A DNA stretch of 64,000 bases, taken from positions 62,001 through 126,000 of the forward strand of contig CAVYKN010000006.1 in the NCBI GenBank assembly GCA_963769115.1, in the 5' to 3' direction. Shown piece after piece: positions 28,141 to 36,452 of the stretch. A program made the translations under genes and the position numbers. The stretch comes from DASTFY01 sp963769115 (GTDB lineage Bacteria > Actinomycetota > Acidimicrobiia > Acidimicrobiales > Ilumatobacteraceae). Numbering within the stretch: position 1 is the stretch's first letter; the number at the start of each line of letters is the position of its first letter. The notes beneath the pieces are model-generated. The model worked only from the letters and a program-made list of their open reading frames with translations. It searched no databases and had not been told where the DNA came from.

Positions 28141-28850
28141 GCCAACGCCTCGACCGTGGCGGCGACCAGACCCTCGAGCGAGTGCGGTGATGCCACCGCG
28201 GCGACGACCAGCCCGTGGCGTCGCGCCGCCTCGGCCGTCACCGGCCCGATGGCCACGACGGTGCGGGGCACGGCGCCCAACCCTGCGGCCGCGACGAAGG
28301 CGCCGACGGTCGACCCGGACGTGAAGAGCACCGCGTCCGCCGATGCCGCCGCAGCGAGCTGCGCCGGCGGCGGGACGACGGGCACCGTGCGATACGCCAC
28401 CACGGCCACGACCTCCCAGCCCGCGGCCCGCAGTCCGTCGACCAGCACGGGGCGGGCCGCTTCCGCCTGGGCGACGAGCACCCGGCCGCCGCCGGCCGCC
28501 GGTGGACGCGGGAAGTCCTCCAGCAGGCCCTCGGCCACGAAACGATCGGGCACCAGCGCCGGCCTGATCCCGTGGGCACCCAGAGCATCGGCCGTGCCCG
28601 GTCCGACCACGGCCCAGCGGACGGCGTGGGCGGCAGCGCGACCCCCGGCCGCCGCGACCGCACGTTCGGCCCCGTTCGGCGAGGTCACCACCACCCAGTC
28701 CCAGATGTCCCTCATGGCTGTCCGCAAGGCCTCACCGCTGTCGGCTGGGTCGACCACGGCGATGGTCGGCACCTCGATCACCTCGGCGCCCTCGGCGATG
28801 AGCAGCTCCCGCAGCCGGCCGACCTGTTCACCGGCGCGGGTGACGACCAC
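28137..28850 (-). CDS. hemD: Uroporphyrinogen-III synthase
   Basis: Cyclises hydroxymethylbilane with ring-D inversion to uroporphyrinogen III. 237 residues from GTG 28850. The family is poorly conserved, but the two-domain pattern is visible: VVVTRAGEQVGRL at the start, WVVVTSPNGAERAV, WAVVGPGTADAL, VLFTSGSTVGAF and VAIGPVTAEAARRHG. The start is uncertain: the in-frame residues LAGRR just upstream look like the family's N-terminus, yet no start codon precedes them before a TGA, so one more indel upstream is possible. Follows hemC by about 48 bp. Confidence 0.9.
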   Translation of the reverse strand: MVVTRAGEQVGRLRELLIAEGAEVIEVPTIAVVDPADSGEALRTAMRDIWDWVVVTSPNGAERAVAAAGGRAAAHAVRWAVVGPGTADALGAHGIRPALVPDRFVAEGLLEDFPRPPAAGGGRVLVAQAEAARPVLVDGLRAAGWEVVAVVAYRTVPVVPPPAQLAAAASADAVLFTSGSTVGAFVAAAGLGAVPRTVVAIGPVTAEAARRHGLVVAAVASPHSLEGLVAATVEALA

Positions 28851-28898
28851 GCGCCGGCCCGCCAGCCGCTTCGCCCATCGGGTGACCCGCGAGACCCG

Positions 28899-29792
28899 TC
28901 AGGCCTCGACGGCCCGACGAGCGAGCTGCGCGGCATCGACCGCCCAGCGGCCCGCCTCCTCGGCCGCGCCTTCGTGCACGCCCTCGTACGTTCCGCCCGG
29001 CCCGGCCAGGAAGGTGCGGAGCTGGAGGCCGCCGCCGTCGAGGAGCACCGCGTGCGCGCCGACCGGCAACGAGCAGCCGGAGCCGAGCTCGGCGAGGAAC
29101 GCCCGCTCGCACTCGACCGCCTGCCGGGTGGCCGGATCGTCGATGACCGCCAGCGCGTCCCGCGCCGCGGCATCGTCCACCCGGCACTCCACCGCTACGG
29201 CCCCCTGGCCGACCTGCGGGACCATCTCGTCGACGGGCATCGGGTCGACGGGGGTGGTTCCCGCCAACTCGTCCACCATCCCGAGCACCTCCAGCGCGGC
29301 CATGGCCATCACGATGGCGCCGCCCTCGGGGACCTTCCCCAGGCGCGTGTGGATGTTGCCCCGCAGCTCGACGAAGCGGAGATCGGACCGGAGGGCGCCG
29401 AGCTGCGCCCGGCGCCGCACCGAGCCGGTGGCGATGGTCGCCTCATCGGGCAGATCGTTGAATCTGCAACCAATGAGCGCGTCACGCGGATCACGGCGGG
29501 CCGTGAGAGCGCCGATCAGCAGGCCCGGCGTCGAGGCCGACGGCAGGTCCTTCGCGGAGTGAACAGCGAGGTCGGCCCGCCCGTCGAGGACCGCCTGCTG
29601 CACCTCCTTGACGAAGACCCCCTGCCCTCCGATCGTGTGCAGCGGCACGTCGGGACGCTGGTCGCCTGTGGTCTCCACGAGGATCAGCTCCACCTGGATC
29701 CCGGCGCCGGCGGCACGCACGTGCTCGGCGACGACCTCGGCCTGCGTCCTCGCCTGCGCGCTGCCGCGCGTAGCCACCCTCAGCACGGTCAC
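28899..29792 (-). CDS. hemC: Porphobilinogen deaminase (hydroxymethylbilane synthase)
   Basis: Polymerises four porphobilinogens to hydroxymethylbilane. 297 residues. N-terminal VATRGSAQARTQA, HSAKDLPS (substrate and cofactor contacts), GSVRRRAQL, RGNIHTRLGK, and the dipyrromethane-binding cysteine in LGSGCSLPVGAH. GTG start five bases after hemA. Size and motif order are normal. Confidence 0.96.
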   Translation of the reverse strand: MTVLRVATRGSAQARTQAEVVAEHVRAAGAGIQVELILVETTGDQRPDVPLHTIGGQGVFVKEVQQAVLDGRADLAVHSAKDLPSASTPGLLIGALTARRDPRDALIGCRFNDLPDEATIATGSVRRRAQLGALRSDLRFVELRGNIHTRLGKVPEGGAIVMAMAALEVLGMVDELAGTTPVDPMPVDEMVPQVGQGAVAVECRVDDAAARDALAVIDDPATRQAVECERAFLAELGSGCSLPVGAHAVLLDGGGLQLRTFLAGPGGTYEGVHEGAAEEAGRWAVDAAQLARRAVEA

Positions 29793-29797
29793 GGCAG

Positions 29798-31060
29798 TCA
29801 GGGCAGGTCGAACAGATCGCGCAGCGCACTGGCGTTGCGCTCGCCCCGCGGCGTGCCGGCGTCCTCCTTGAGGCGAACGGTGGGCTGGCGCAGGAGCTTG
29901 GCGATGAGCCCTCTCGTCAGCGCCTCGACCGCCTCGCGCTCGGTCGGATCGAGGTCGGTGAGCCGGCGCTGGAAGCGGGCCAGCTCGGCCTGGCGGACGT
30001 GCTCGGCCCGGTCGTGCAGGGCACCGAGGATGGGAGCGACCTCGCGGGCGGAGGCGTCGTCGAGGTAGCGGTCGACCTCGCCGGCCACGATCTCCCGGAC
30101 CCGCTCGGCCTCGGCGGCCCGGGCCTGCCGGCCGCGGTCGGCCCAGTCCCGGAGGTCCTCGAGGTCCAGCAGTGTGATGCCGGGCAGGTTCGCCGCGCTG
30201 GCCTCGACGTCGCGGGGCACGGCGATGTCCAGCACCAGCAACGGCCGCCCGCCGCTGCGGTCGACGACGCCGGACATGATCTCGTGGTCCAGCACCGGGA
30301 GCTCGGAACCGGTGCAGGTCACGACGAGGTCCGCGGAGGAGAGCTCGTCCGTCAGGCTGGCGTGAGGGGCCAGGCGCCCGCCGGTGCGCTCGGCCAGCGA
30401 GCCGGCCCTGCTCTCAGTGCGGTTGACCACGACGAGCTGGCCCACGCCCCGGGCGGACAGCGCGACAGCGGTGCTCTCGCCCACATCGCCGACCCCGACG
30501 ACGACGACCTTCGCGGTGCTCAACGGCCCGAGCCGTTCCTCGGCCATCTCCACGGCCGCGTGCGAGACGGACGCCGTCCCCCGGCCGATGGAGGTCTCCG
30601 TCCGGGCCCGCTTGCCGACCTCGATGGCGCGGCGGAAGAGGAGGTTGAGCGCAGCCCGCGTCGTGCCTTCGCGTTGGCCGAGCATCCACGCGTCACGGAC
30701 CTGGCCGAGGATCTCGGACTCTCCCAGCACCGCGGATCGCAGGCCGGCCGCCACCTCGAACAGGTGCGTGGTCGCCTCTTCGTCGTGCTGGCTGATGAGG
30801 TGCAGCGAGAGGGCTTCGGGACTCAAGCCGGCGAGGGAGCAGAAGAAGTCCCTGATGTCCGCGTAGGCACCGTGGAAGCGCTCCGTGACGGCGTAGACCT
30901 CGGTGCGGTTGCACGTCGAGAGCAGGACGACCTCGGACAGGTTCGGCCGCAGCCGGAGGTCGTGGAGGGCCTTCGGCCGGGCGTCGCCGTTGAGCGTGAC
31001 CCGCTCGAGGACGGCCAGTGGCGCAGTGCGGTGATTGATCCCGATCACCACGATGGCCAT
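29798..31060 (-). CDS. hemA: Glutamyl-tRNA reductase
   Basis: NADPH-dependent reduction of glutamyl-tRNA to glutamate-1-semialdehyde, the committed step of the C5 pathway. 420 residues. GINHRTAPL at the N-terminus, catalytic Cys in LLSTCNRTEVY, ESEILGQVRDA, the NADPH-binding VVVGVGDVGESTA, and the C-terminal dimerisation helices. ATG start, 87 bp downstream of rex. The gap has no strong terminator, so co-transcription with rex is likely, as is common in actinobacteria. Confidence 0.97.
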   Translation of the reverse strand: MAIVVIGINHRTAPLAVLERVTLNGDARPKALHDLRLRPNLSEVVLLSTCNRTEVYAVTERFHGAYADIRDFFCSLAGLSPEALSLHLISQHDEEATTHLFEVAAGLRSAVLGESEILGQVRDAWMLGQREGTTRAALNLLFRRAIEVGKRARTETSIGRGTASVSHAAVEMAEERLGPLSTAKVVVVGVGDVGESTAVALSARGVGQLVVVNRTESRAGSLAERTGGRLAPHASLTDELSSADLVVTCTGSELPVLDHEIMSGVVDRSGGRPLLVLDIAVPRDVEASAANLPGITLLDLEDLRDWADRGRQARAAEAERVREIVAGEVDRYLDDASAREVAPILGALHDRAEHVRQAELARFQRRLTDLDPTEREAVEALTRGLIAKLLRQPTVRLKEDAGTPRGERNASALRDLFDLP

Positions 31061-31147
31061 GACCGAACCTCCTCCCGTCGCTCGTCGGGCCCAACACTAG
31101 GGGGAGCTTCCACCCGCGCCTCTCCTCGGCGGTCGTCAGGCACCGGA

Positions 31148-31840
31148 TCAGGCACTGGCGGGGTGTCCGGGGGCCGGGTCGTCGACCAGCGCGGTGATCG
31201 GCCCGGCGGCCCGCCGGCGCTGGTAGAAGCTCAGGATCTGCAGCTCGACGGCCAGGTCGACCTTCCTCACGGTCACCCCTCGGGGCACCGTCAGCAGCTG
31301 CGGGGCGAAGTTGAGGATGGCGGTCACGCCCGCGCCGACGAGCCGGTCGGCGGCGTCCTGCGCCGATGCGGCCGGGGTGGCGATGACGCCGATGCACCCG
31401 CCGTCGCCGACCAGCCCGGGGAGCTCGTCGATGTGCCGCACCGGGACGCTGCCGATGGTCGTCCCCACCTTGGCGGGGTCGATGTCGACGACTGCGGCCA
31501 CGGGGAACCCCCGCTCGTCGAAGCCGGCGTAGTTGGCGAGGGCCTGGCCGAGGTTGCCGGCCCCGACGATGACGACCGGCCAGTCGTGCGTCAACCCGAG
31601 CTCGCGGCTCATCTGGTACGTCAGGTAGTCGACCTCGTAGCCGACGCCCCGCGTCCCGTACGAGCCCAGGTACGACAGGTCCTTGCGGACCTTCGCCGCG
31701 TTCACGCCCGCCAGCTCGGCCAGCCGCTCGGACGAGACGCTGCCGACCCGGTCGGCGGCGAGGTCGTAGAGGATGCGCAGGTAGATCGGGAGCCGGGCCA
31801 CCGTGGCCTCCGGGATCCGGCGTCGCCCGGCATCACTCAC
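31148..31840 (-). CDS. rex: Redox-sensing transcriptional repressor Rex
   Basis: DNA-binding repressor that releases its operators when NADH rises. 230 residues. N-terminal winged helix (residues about 12-80) with the recognition region AELAGVNAAKVRKDLSYLG, then a Rossmann domain with VVIVGAGNLGQALANY and VVDIDPAKVG, and the domain-swapped C-terminal helix. GTG start at 31840. A Rex-type operator lies 20 bases upstream, consistent with autoregulation. Likely targets in this window are the qcr-nuo block and its own heme operon. Confidence 0.96.
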   Translation of the reverse strand: MSDAGRRRIPEATVARLPIYLRILYDLAADRVGSVSSERLAELAGVNAAKVRKDLSYLGSYGTRGVGYEVDYLTYQMSRELGLTHDWPVVIVGAGNLGQALANYAGFDERGFPVAAVVDIDPAKVGTTIGSVPVRHIDELPGLVGDGGCIGVIATPAASAQDAADRLVGAGVTAILNFAPQLLTVPRGVTVRKVDLAVELQILSFYQRRRAAGPITALVDDPAPGHPASA

Positions 31841-31860
31841 GGTCGCAGGCTAGGCATCAC

Positions 31861-31874
31861 GTGCATTCGTTCAC
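31861..31874. promoter_or_regulatory. Rex-type operator upstream of rex
   Basis: GTGCATTCGTTCAC matches the Rex core GTGAA-N4-TTCAC at nine of ten positions and continues with AA on the right side. It lies 21-34 bases upstream of the rex GTG and 34-47 bases before the divergent membrane-protein gene, so it could control both. Whether it is bound is untested. Confidence 0.6.
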
Positions 31875-31907
31875 AAGGCGCCGACCGGCCCCTCTACGCT
31901 GCGCCGC

Positions 31908-32702
31908 GTGAGCCTCGACGCCGCGCTGGCCGCCGCCGCGACCCTGGTCGCCACGGCCTTCGCGGCCGCCACCCTCGAGCGCTGGCTCGTTCGCCGCCGT
32001 CCGCACGAGCTGGCGTGGACCGTGTCCCTGGCCATGTTCGCCGCCGCCTCGGCGGCGTTGTGGGTGGCGGAGGCCGGGGGCTGGTCGTCGCCCAGCTTCC
32101 GCGCCTTCTACCTGTTCGGCGCCATCCTCAACGTCCCGTGGCTGGCGCTCGGCACGGTCTTCCTGCTCGCCGGGCGACGGGTCGGCGACGGCGTGCGCTG
32201 GGGCCTGGTCCTGGCGTCGGGCTTCGCCGCCGGGGTCCTGGTGACGGCACCTCTCCGGGCGCCCGTGCCGACCGACGAACTGCCCGAGGGCCAGGAGCTC
32301 TTCGAGCCCCTCCCCCGCATCCTGGCCGCCGTCGGGTCGGGGGTCGCCGCGCTCGTCGTCATCGCCGGCGCCCTGTGGTCGGCATGGCGGCTGGCCCGCG
32401 GCCGGGCGATCGGCTCCCGCACCCAGACGGTCCCGGCCAGGCGGCTGGCGGCGGGGAACGTCGTCATCGCTCTGGGCACGCTCGTCCTGTCGGCCAGCGG
32501 CACGCTCGCCGGCCGCCTCGGGAAGGACACCGCGTTCGCGGTCACGCTCGTCGCCGGCGTCGTGATCCTGTTCTGCGGCTTCCTCATCGCCACGCCGGGG
32601 CGGCCGGGCCGGGCCCCCGCGTGGCTCACGTCGTCGCAGCCGTCTTCAGCTGATGATCCCCGCGCCCTCCTGGCGCAGGGCGCGGCGCAGCACCTTGCCT
32701 GA
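31908..32702 (+). CDS. Seven-helix membrane protein of unknown function
   Basis: I do not recognise the family. 264 residues from GTG 31908 with about seven hydrophobic segments between residues 5 and 235, and a polar C-terminus. Conserved-looking features: WVAEAGGWS between helices 2 and 3, RAFYLFGAILNVPWLALGT. The last 57 bases overlap the end of the convergent acyl-CoA ligase gene. Divergent from rex across a short region with a Rex-type operator, so redox control is possible. Confidence 0.75.
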   Translation: MSLDAALAAAATLVATAFAAATLERWLVRRRPHELAWTVSLAMFAAASAALWVAEAGGWSSPSFRAFYLFGAILNVPWLALGTVFLLAGRRVGDGVRWGLVLASGFAAGVLVTAPLRAPVPTDELPEGQELFEPLPRILAAVGSGVAALVVIAGALWSAWRLARGRAIGSRTQTVPARRLAAGNVVIALGTLVLSASGTLAGRLGKDTAFAVTLVAGVVILFCGFLIATPGRPGRAPAWLTSSQPSSADDPRALLAQGAAQHLA

Positions 32703-34163
32703 CAGGTTGCGCGGCAGCACGTCCACGAACAGCACCTTGGTCGGGCACTTGTACCGGGCCAGGTTGTCGTGCGCGTGGGCGATGACGGCCTCCTCGTCGA
32801 GCTGCTTCCCCGCCTCGGGCACGACGTAGGCCTTCACCGCCTCGCCCGTGTGCGGATGGGCGACACCCACGACCGCCACGTCGGCCACACCGGGCAGCTC
32901 GGCGATCACCTCTTCGACCTCGGCCGGGTACACGTTGAAGCCGGACACGATGATGAGGTCCTTGGCGCGGTCGACGAGCCAGAGGTAGCCGTCGTCGTCG
33001 CTGACCGCGATGTCACCGGTCCGCAGCCACCCGTCCTCGGTCAGCACGCGGGCGGTCGCCTCGGGATCGTTCCAGTAGCCGAGGAAGACGTTGGGCCCCC
33101 GCACCCAGATCTCACCCGGGTCGCCGGCGAGCGCGTCGGTGCCGTCCAGGTCCACGAGCCGCAGCTCGAGGTCCGACACGACCTTGCCCACCGAACCGAG
33201 TCGGGGCTCGATGCCCGACGAGGTCGTCACGACCGGGGAGGCCTCAGTGAGCCCGTACCCCTCGCGCAGGACGATCCCGCAGCTCTCGGCCAGCGTGGTG
33301 GCGACCGCCTCCGGCATCCTCGCCGCGCCGGTGGTGGCGACGCGCACGCCGCTGAGCGGAGCGAGCTGCTCGGCGGGGAGCTGCGACCAGGCCACCCACA
33401 TGGGCGGAGCGCCCGGGACGACGGTGACGCCGCGCTCGCGCACGGTGTCCAGCGCGGTGACGGGATCGAACCGCTGGACGAGCACCACGGTCGCGCCCAC
33501 GTCGAGCGTCAGGAGCAGCGTCACGGTGAGGCCCATGATGTGGTTCAGCGGGAGGACGCCATAGACCACATCGTCCGCGGTCAGCCGGTCCGGACCGCTC
33601 GTGCGGATCTGGGCCAGGTTGGCGAGGACGTTCCCGTGCGAGAGCATGGCGGCCACCGACGAGCCGGCCGTCCCGCTGGTGAACATGAGCAGCGCGAGCG
33701 TGTCGGCCTCGACGTCGATGGCGGCGACGGGCTCCGACTTCAGCAGGTCTTCGAAGGCGAGCGAGCCGTCGAGCTCGGTGCCGGGCATCGTCACCACGTG
33801 GGCCACGGCCGCACCCGCTCCGCGGGCGACGTCCCGCCACGCCTGCGCGGCCATCGGGGCGACCACGGCCACCGACGGGGTGACCTCGGCCACCTGTCGA
33901 TCGAGCTCGGGCCCGGGGCTGGTGGGGTTGAGGGGCACGGCAACGGCCCCCAGGCCGACGGTCGCCAGCAGCGCGACCACGAACGAGGGGTCGTTGCCGC
34001 ACAGGATGACGACCCGGTCCCCCGCACCGACGCCCAGGCCCTGCAGCGCGCCGCGGAAGGCGGCGGCCCGGTCGCGCAGCGCGCCGTAGGAAGTGGTCCG
34101 GCTCTGGCTGATGAGCGCCGGTGCGTCAGCCGGGTGGTCGTCGAGGATCGAGGCGAGGTTCAA
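32646..34163 (-). CDS. AMP-dependent acyl-CoA synthetase/ligase
   Basis: Activates a carboxylic acid through an acyl-adenylate and transfers it to CoA. 505 residues. Family order is intact: a phosphate-loop region MFTSGTAGSSVAAMLSH, LREGYGLTEASPV (motif II), GWLRTGDIAVSDDDGYLWLV, DRAKDLIIVSG, and the C-terminal catalytic lysine in NLSGKVLRR. The loop normally contains Pro-Lys-Gly after SGTxG; here the three residues are Ser-Val-Ala, a rare substitution. The apparent start is TTG 34163 with a weak ribosome-binding site. Substrate not predictable; a medium- or long-chain acid is likely. Confidence 0.9.
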   Translation of the reverse strand: MNLASILDDHPADAPALISQSRTTSYGALRDRAAAFRGALQGLGVGAGDRVVILCGNDPSFVVALLATVGLGAVAVPLNPTSPGPELDRQVAEVTPSVAVVAPMAAQAWRDVARGAGAAVAHVVTMPGTELDGSLAFEDLLKSEPVAAIDVEADTLALLMFTSGTAGSSVAAMLSHGNVLANLAQIRTSGPDRLTADDVVYGVLPLNHIMGLTVTLLLTLDVGATVVLVQRFDPVTALDTVRERGVTVVPGAPPMWVAWSQLPAEQLAPLSGVRVATTGAARMPEAVATTLAESCGIVLREGYGLTEASPVVTTSSGIEPRLGSVGKVVSDLELRLVDLDGTDALAGDPGEIWVRGPNVFLGYWNDPEATARVLTEDGWLRTGDIAVSDDDGYLWLVDRAKDLIIVSGFNVYPAEVEEVIAELPGVADVAVVGVAHPHTGEAVKAYVVPEAGKQLDEEAVIAHAHDNLARYKCPTKVLFVDVLPRNLSGKVLRRALRQEGAGIIS

Positions 34164-34180
34164 GGGGTGTCGCGGTCCCT

Positions 34181-34267
34181 TCAGCCGATCCGGACCAGGC
34201 TGACGACCCCGGCCACGACGATGGCCACCAGCAGGAGAGCAAGGGCGAGCGTGGTGGCCGGGCGCAC
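34181..34267 (-). CDS. 28-residue single-helix microprotein
   Basis: GTG 34267 to TGA 34181. The peptide is one predicted membrane helix (residues about 6-24) flanked by Arg at both ends. It sits between the SAM hydroxide adenosyltransferase gene (10 bp upstream) and the acyl-CoA ligase gene (17 bp downstream), all in one direction. Codon use is like its neighbours. It could be chance, but spacing and composition fit a real small membrane gene. Confidence 0.45.
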   Translation of the reverse strand: MRPATTLALALLLVAIVVAGVVSLVRIG

Positions 34268-34277
34268 GGCGGCGAGG

Positions 34278-35171
34278 CTAACGCGAAGGCTCGCCGGGTC
34301 CGTCGGTCCGCCGCAGGGCGACGGGTATGGTCAGCCCGCCATCCACCCGACCTCCGGACCCGCCCGAGACGGCCGGCGAGAGCCGGATCTCTGTACCTGC
34401 GGCCAGCCCGAGCTCGTCGGCGGCCGAGCGCCGCATGAGGGACAGCGCGAGCAGACCGTACGAATCGAGGACGAGGCCGATGGCGCCCGTCCCGATCTCG
34501 TCGTAGGTCGTGACGACGGTCGCCGTCCTGACCTCGTCCCCCCACTGCAGCCGGGCAACGCCGTCCCAGCCGGCGACGTCCTCCGGTCCGAGGTTGAGCT
34601 GCGCGTTGCCGAAGTGGTCGACCCACAGCACCTCGGCCACGACGTCGGCACCGTCCAGCCTCGGCACCGGGATCACCCCGGGCACCAGCTCGGCGGGGTC
34701 GATCGCTTCACCCAGCTCGGCCAGCGGCACGCCGTTGCACAGCTGCGCGGCGACGGGTGCGAACACGTCCCGCCCCGCGAACGTGGCCCCGGGCGCGGCA
34801 AGGTGGTACTCGGTGTTGGTGAGCACGACCGCTGCTCCCGGCCCACCGGCCATGGCGACCGCCGGAGCGATGAGACCGTTGTCCGGGGCCACCACGACAC
34901 CGGCGCCGCCGGCGATCTCGACGGCCAGCGCCCGCCGCGCCGTGCCGACCCCGGGATCCACCACGGCCAGCACCACGCCGGCCGGGACGTACTGGATGCA
35001 ACGGGCCAGCGCGAGCGAGCCGGCCCGGATGTCGTGGGGCGGGATCTCGTGGGTCAGGTCGATCACCGTGACGTGTGGTGCGAGGTCGCGGATCACCGCC
35101 TTGACCAAGCCCGCGAACTCGTCCGCCTGCCCGTAGTCCGACAGGAAGCTGACGGTGTCGTAGCGGGCCAT
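34278..35171 (-). CDS. SAM hydroxide adenosyltransferase (DUF62 family)
   Basis: Family that hydrolyses S-adenosylmethionine to adenosine and methionine; related to fluorinases. 297 residues from ATG 35171 (MARYDTVSFLSDYG). Characteristic features: the N-terminal FLSDYGQADEFAGL, LTHEIPPHDI, VDPGVGT, and the C-terminal VDHFGNAQLNL with the conserved His/Gly. A longer frame upstream would run into the divergent protease gene's promoter region and is rejected. First gene of a three-gene run with a microprotein and an acyl-CoA ligase. Confidence 0.92.
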   Translation of the reverse strand: MARYDTVSFLSDYGQADEFAGLVKAVIRDLAPHVTVIDLTHEIPPHDIRAGSLALARCIQYVPAGVVLAVVDPGVGTARRALAVEIAGGAGVVVAPDNGLIAPAVAMAGGPGAAVVLTNTEYHLAAPGATFAGRDVFAPVAAQLCNGVPLAELGEAIDPAELVPGVIPVPRLDGADVVAEVLWVDHFGNAQLNLGPEDVAGWDGVARLQWGDEVRTATVVTTYDEIGTGAIGLVLDSYGLLALSLMRRSAADELGLAAGTEIRLSPAVSGGSGGRVDGGLTIPVALRRTDGPGEPSR

Positions 35172-35297
35172 CGCACGACACCCTAACGACGGCACGACGC
35201 GCGCCACGGGGCCCCGCAGGCGGGCTGGCGAGCCGGTGGAACAGCGGACCACGGTCGTACACTTGGGCCTGCCACTCGAAGGGAGCGCCCCAACACC

Positions 35298-36407
35298 ATG
35301 CGCGGATTCCTCCGCCTCGGGAAGGTCACCGGGATCCCCGTCTCGGTCCACTGGTCACTCGCCGTCATCGCGTGGTTCCTCGGCGTCGGACTGGCCACCG
35401 GCGCACTCCCGGCCAGCGCGCCCGGCTCGAGCTCGGCCACCTACTGGGCGACAGCCTCGGTCGGCGTCGCCGCCTTCTTCGCATCGATCCTCTTCCACGA
35501 GCTGGCCCACGCCCTCGTGGCCCGTCGCTTCGGCGTCCAGACCGAAGGCATCGAGCTGTGGCTCCTCGGCGGGATGGCCCGCCTCAACAGCGACGCGCCC
35601 TCGCCCAAGGCCGACGGGCTGATCGCGGTCGCCGGCCCGCTGTCCAGCCTCCTCCTCGGCGCGGCGGGCATCGGGGCGGCAGTCGGGCTCGACGCCATGG
35701 ACGCGTGGCCGTTGGCGGCCGCCATGATCGGCTGGCTCGGCGTCGTCAACGTCATCATCGCCCTCTTCAACCTCCTGCCGGGGGCGCCGCTGGACGGGGG
35801 ACGGATCCTTCGCGCCGTGCGCTGGTCCCGCCATGGCGACCGCACCCGGGCGACCCACGAGGCCGCGCAGGCCGGGCAGATCCTCGGCTGGGCGATCGTC
35901 ATCGTCGGCGTCTGGATGATGTTCCGGGGTTGGGGTGGCCTGTTCATCCCGCTCACCGGCGGGTTCCTCGTCATCAGCGCCAAGGCCGAGCAGATGGCGG
36001 CCAACGCCGAATCGCGCCTGGCCGGGATCACCGTGGACGAGGTCACCTGGTACGGCGTCGCGGAGGCGACGGCCGACACCGACGCCGAGACGATGCTCGG
36101 CCAGCGCGGCCGCCTCGGCACGCCGCGCGTCGTCGCCGTCCAAGACGGGCACGGTGGGCTCACCGGGCTCGTCACGGAGGAGCAGCTGTGGAAGGTGCCC
36201 GAGCACCAGCGGCCGTTCACGCGCCTGACCCAGCTGATGGTCCCGTTCAACCGGGTGGCGCGCGCCGAGCCGCACGAGCCCCTGGCTCCGGTCCTCGCGC
36301 GCCTGACGCCGCAGGCCTCCTACATCACGGTGTGGCGCGACGGCCGCCTGGTCGGCGTCGTCACCCGCGACGCTCTGCAGCGCCGGCTACCCCACCTCGC
36401 GGCCTGA
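35298..36407 (+). CDS. Site-2 protease family membrane metalloprotease with CBS-like domain
   Basis: Intramembrane zinc protease of the M50 family. 369 residues. Active-site HELAH in helix 3 (about residues 67-71) and the third ligand region NLLPGAPLDGGR (about 150-161). Six helices span residues 18-235. The C-terminal 120 residues form a CBS-like region (VVAVQDGHGGLTGLVTEEQL; GRLVGVVTRDAL), typical of this subfamily. Substrate unknown. Divergent from the SAM hydroxide adenosyltransferase over 126 bp with no obvious operator. Confidence 0.93.
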   Translation: MRGFLRLGKVTGIPVSVHWSLAVIAWFLGVGLATGALPASAPGSSSATYWATASVGVAAFFASILFHELAHALVARRFGVQTEGIELWLLGGMARLNSDAPSPKADGLIAVAGPLSSLLLGAAGIGAAVGLDAMDAWPLAAAMIGWLGVVNVIIALFNLLPGAPLDGGRILRAVRWSRHGDRTRATHEAAQAGQILGWAIVIVGVWMMFRGWGGLFIPLTGGFLVISAKAEQMAANAESRLAGITVDEVTWYGVAEATADTDAETMLGQRGRLGTPRVVAVQDGHGGLTGLVTEEQLWKVPEHQRPFTRLTQLMVPFNRVARAEPHEPLAPVLARLTPQASYITVWRDGRLVGVVTRDALQRRLPHLAA

Positions 36408-36452
36408 CTTCATCGGGTCGCGCGGGCGAGGTGCCCCTGCCGATCCCGGCCG

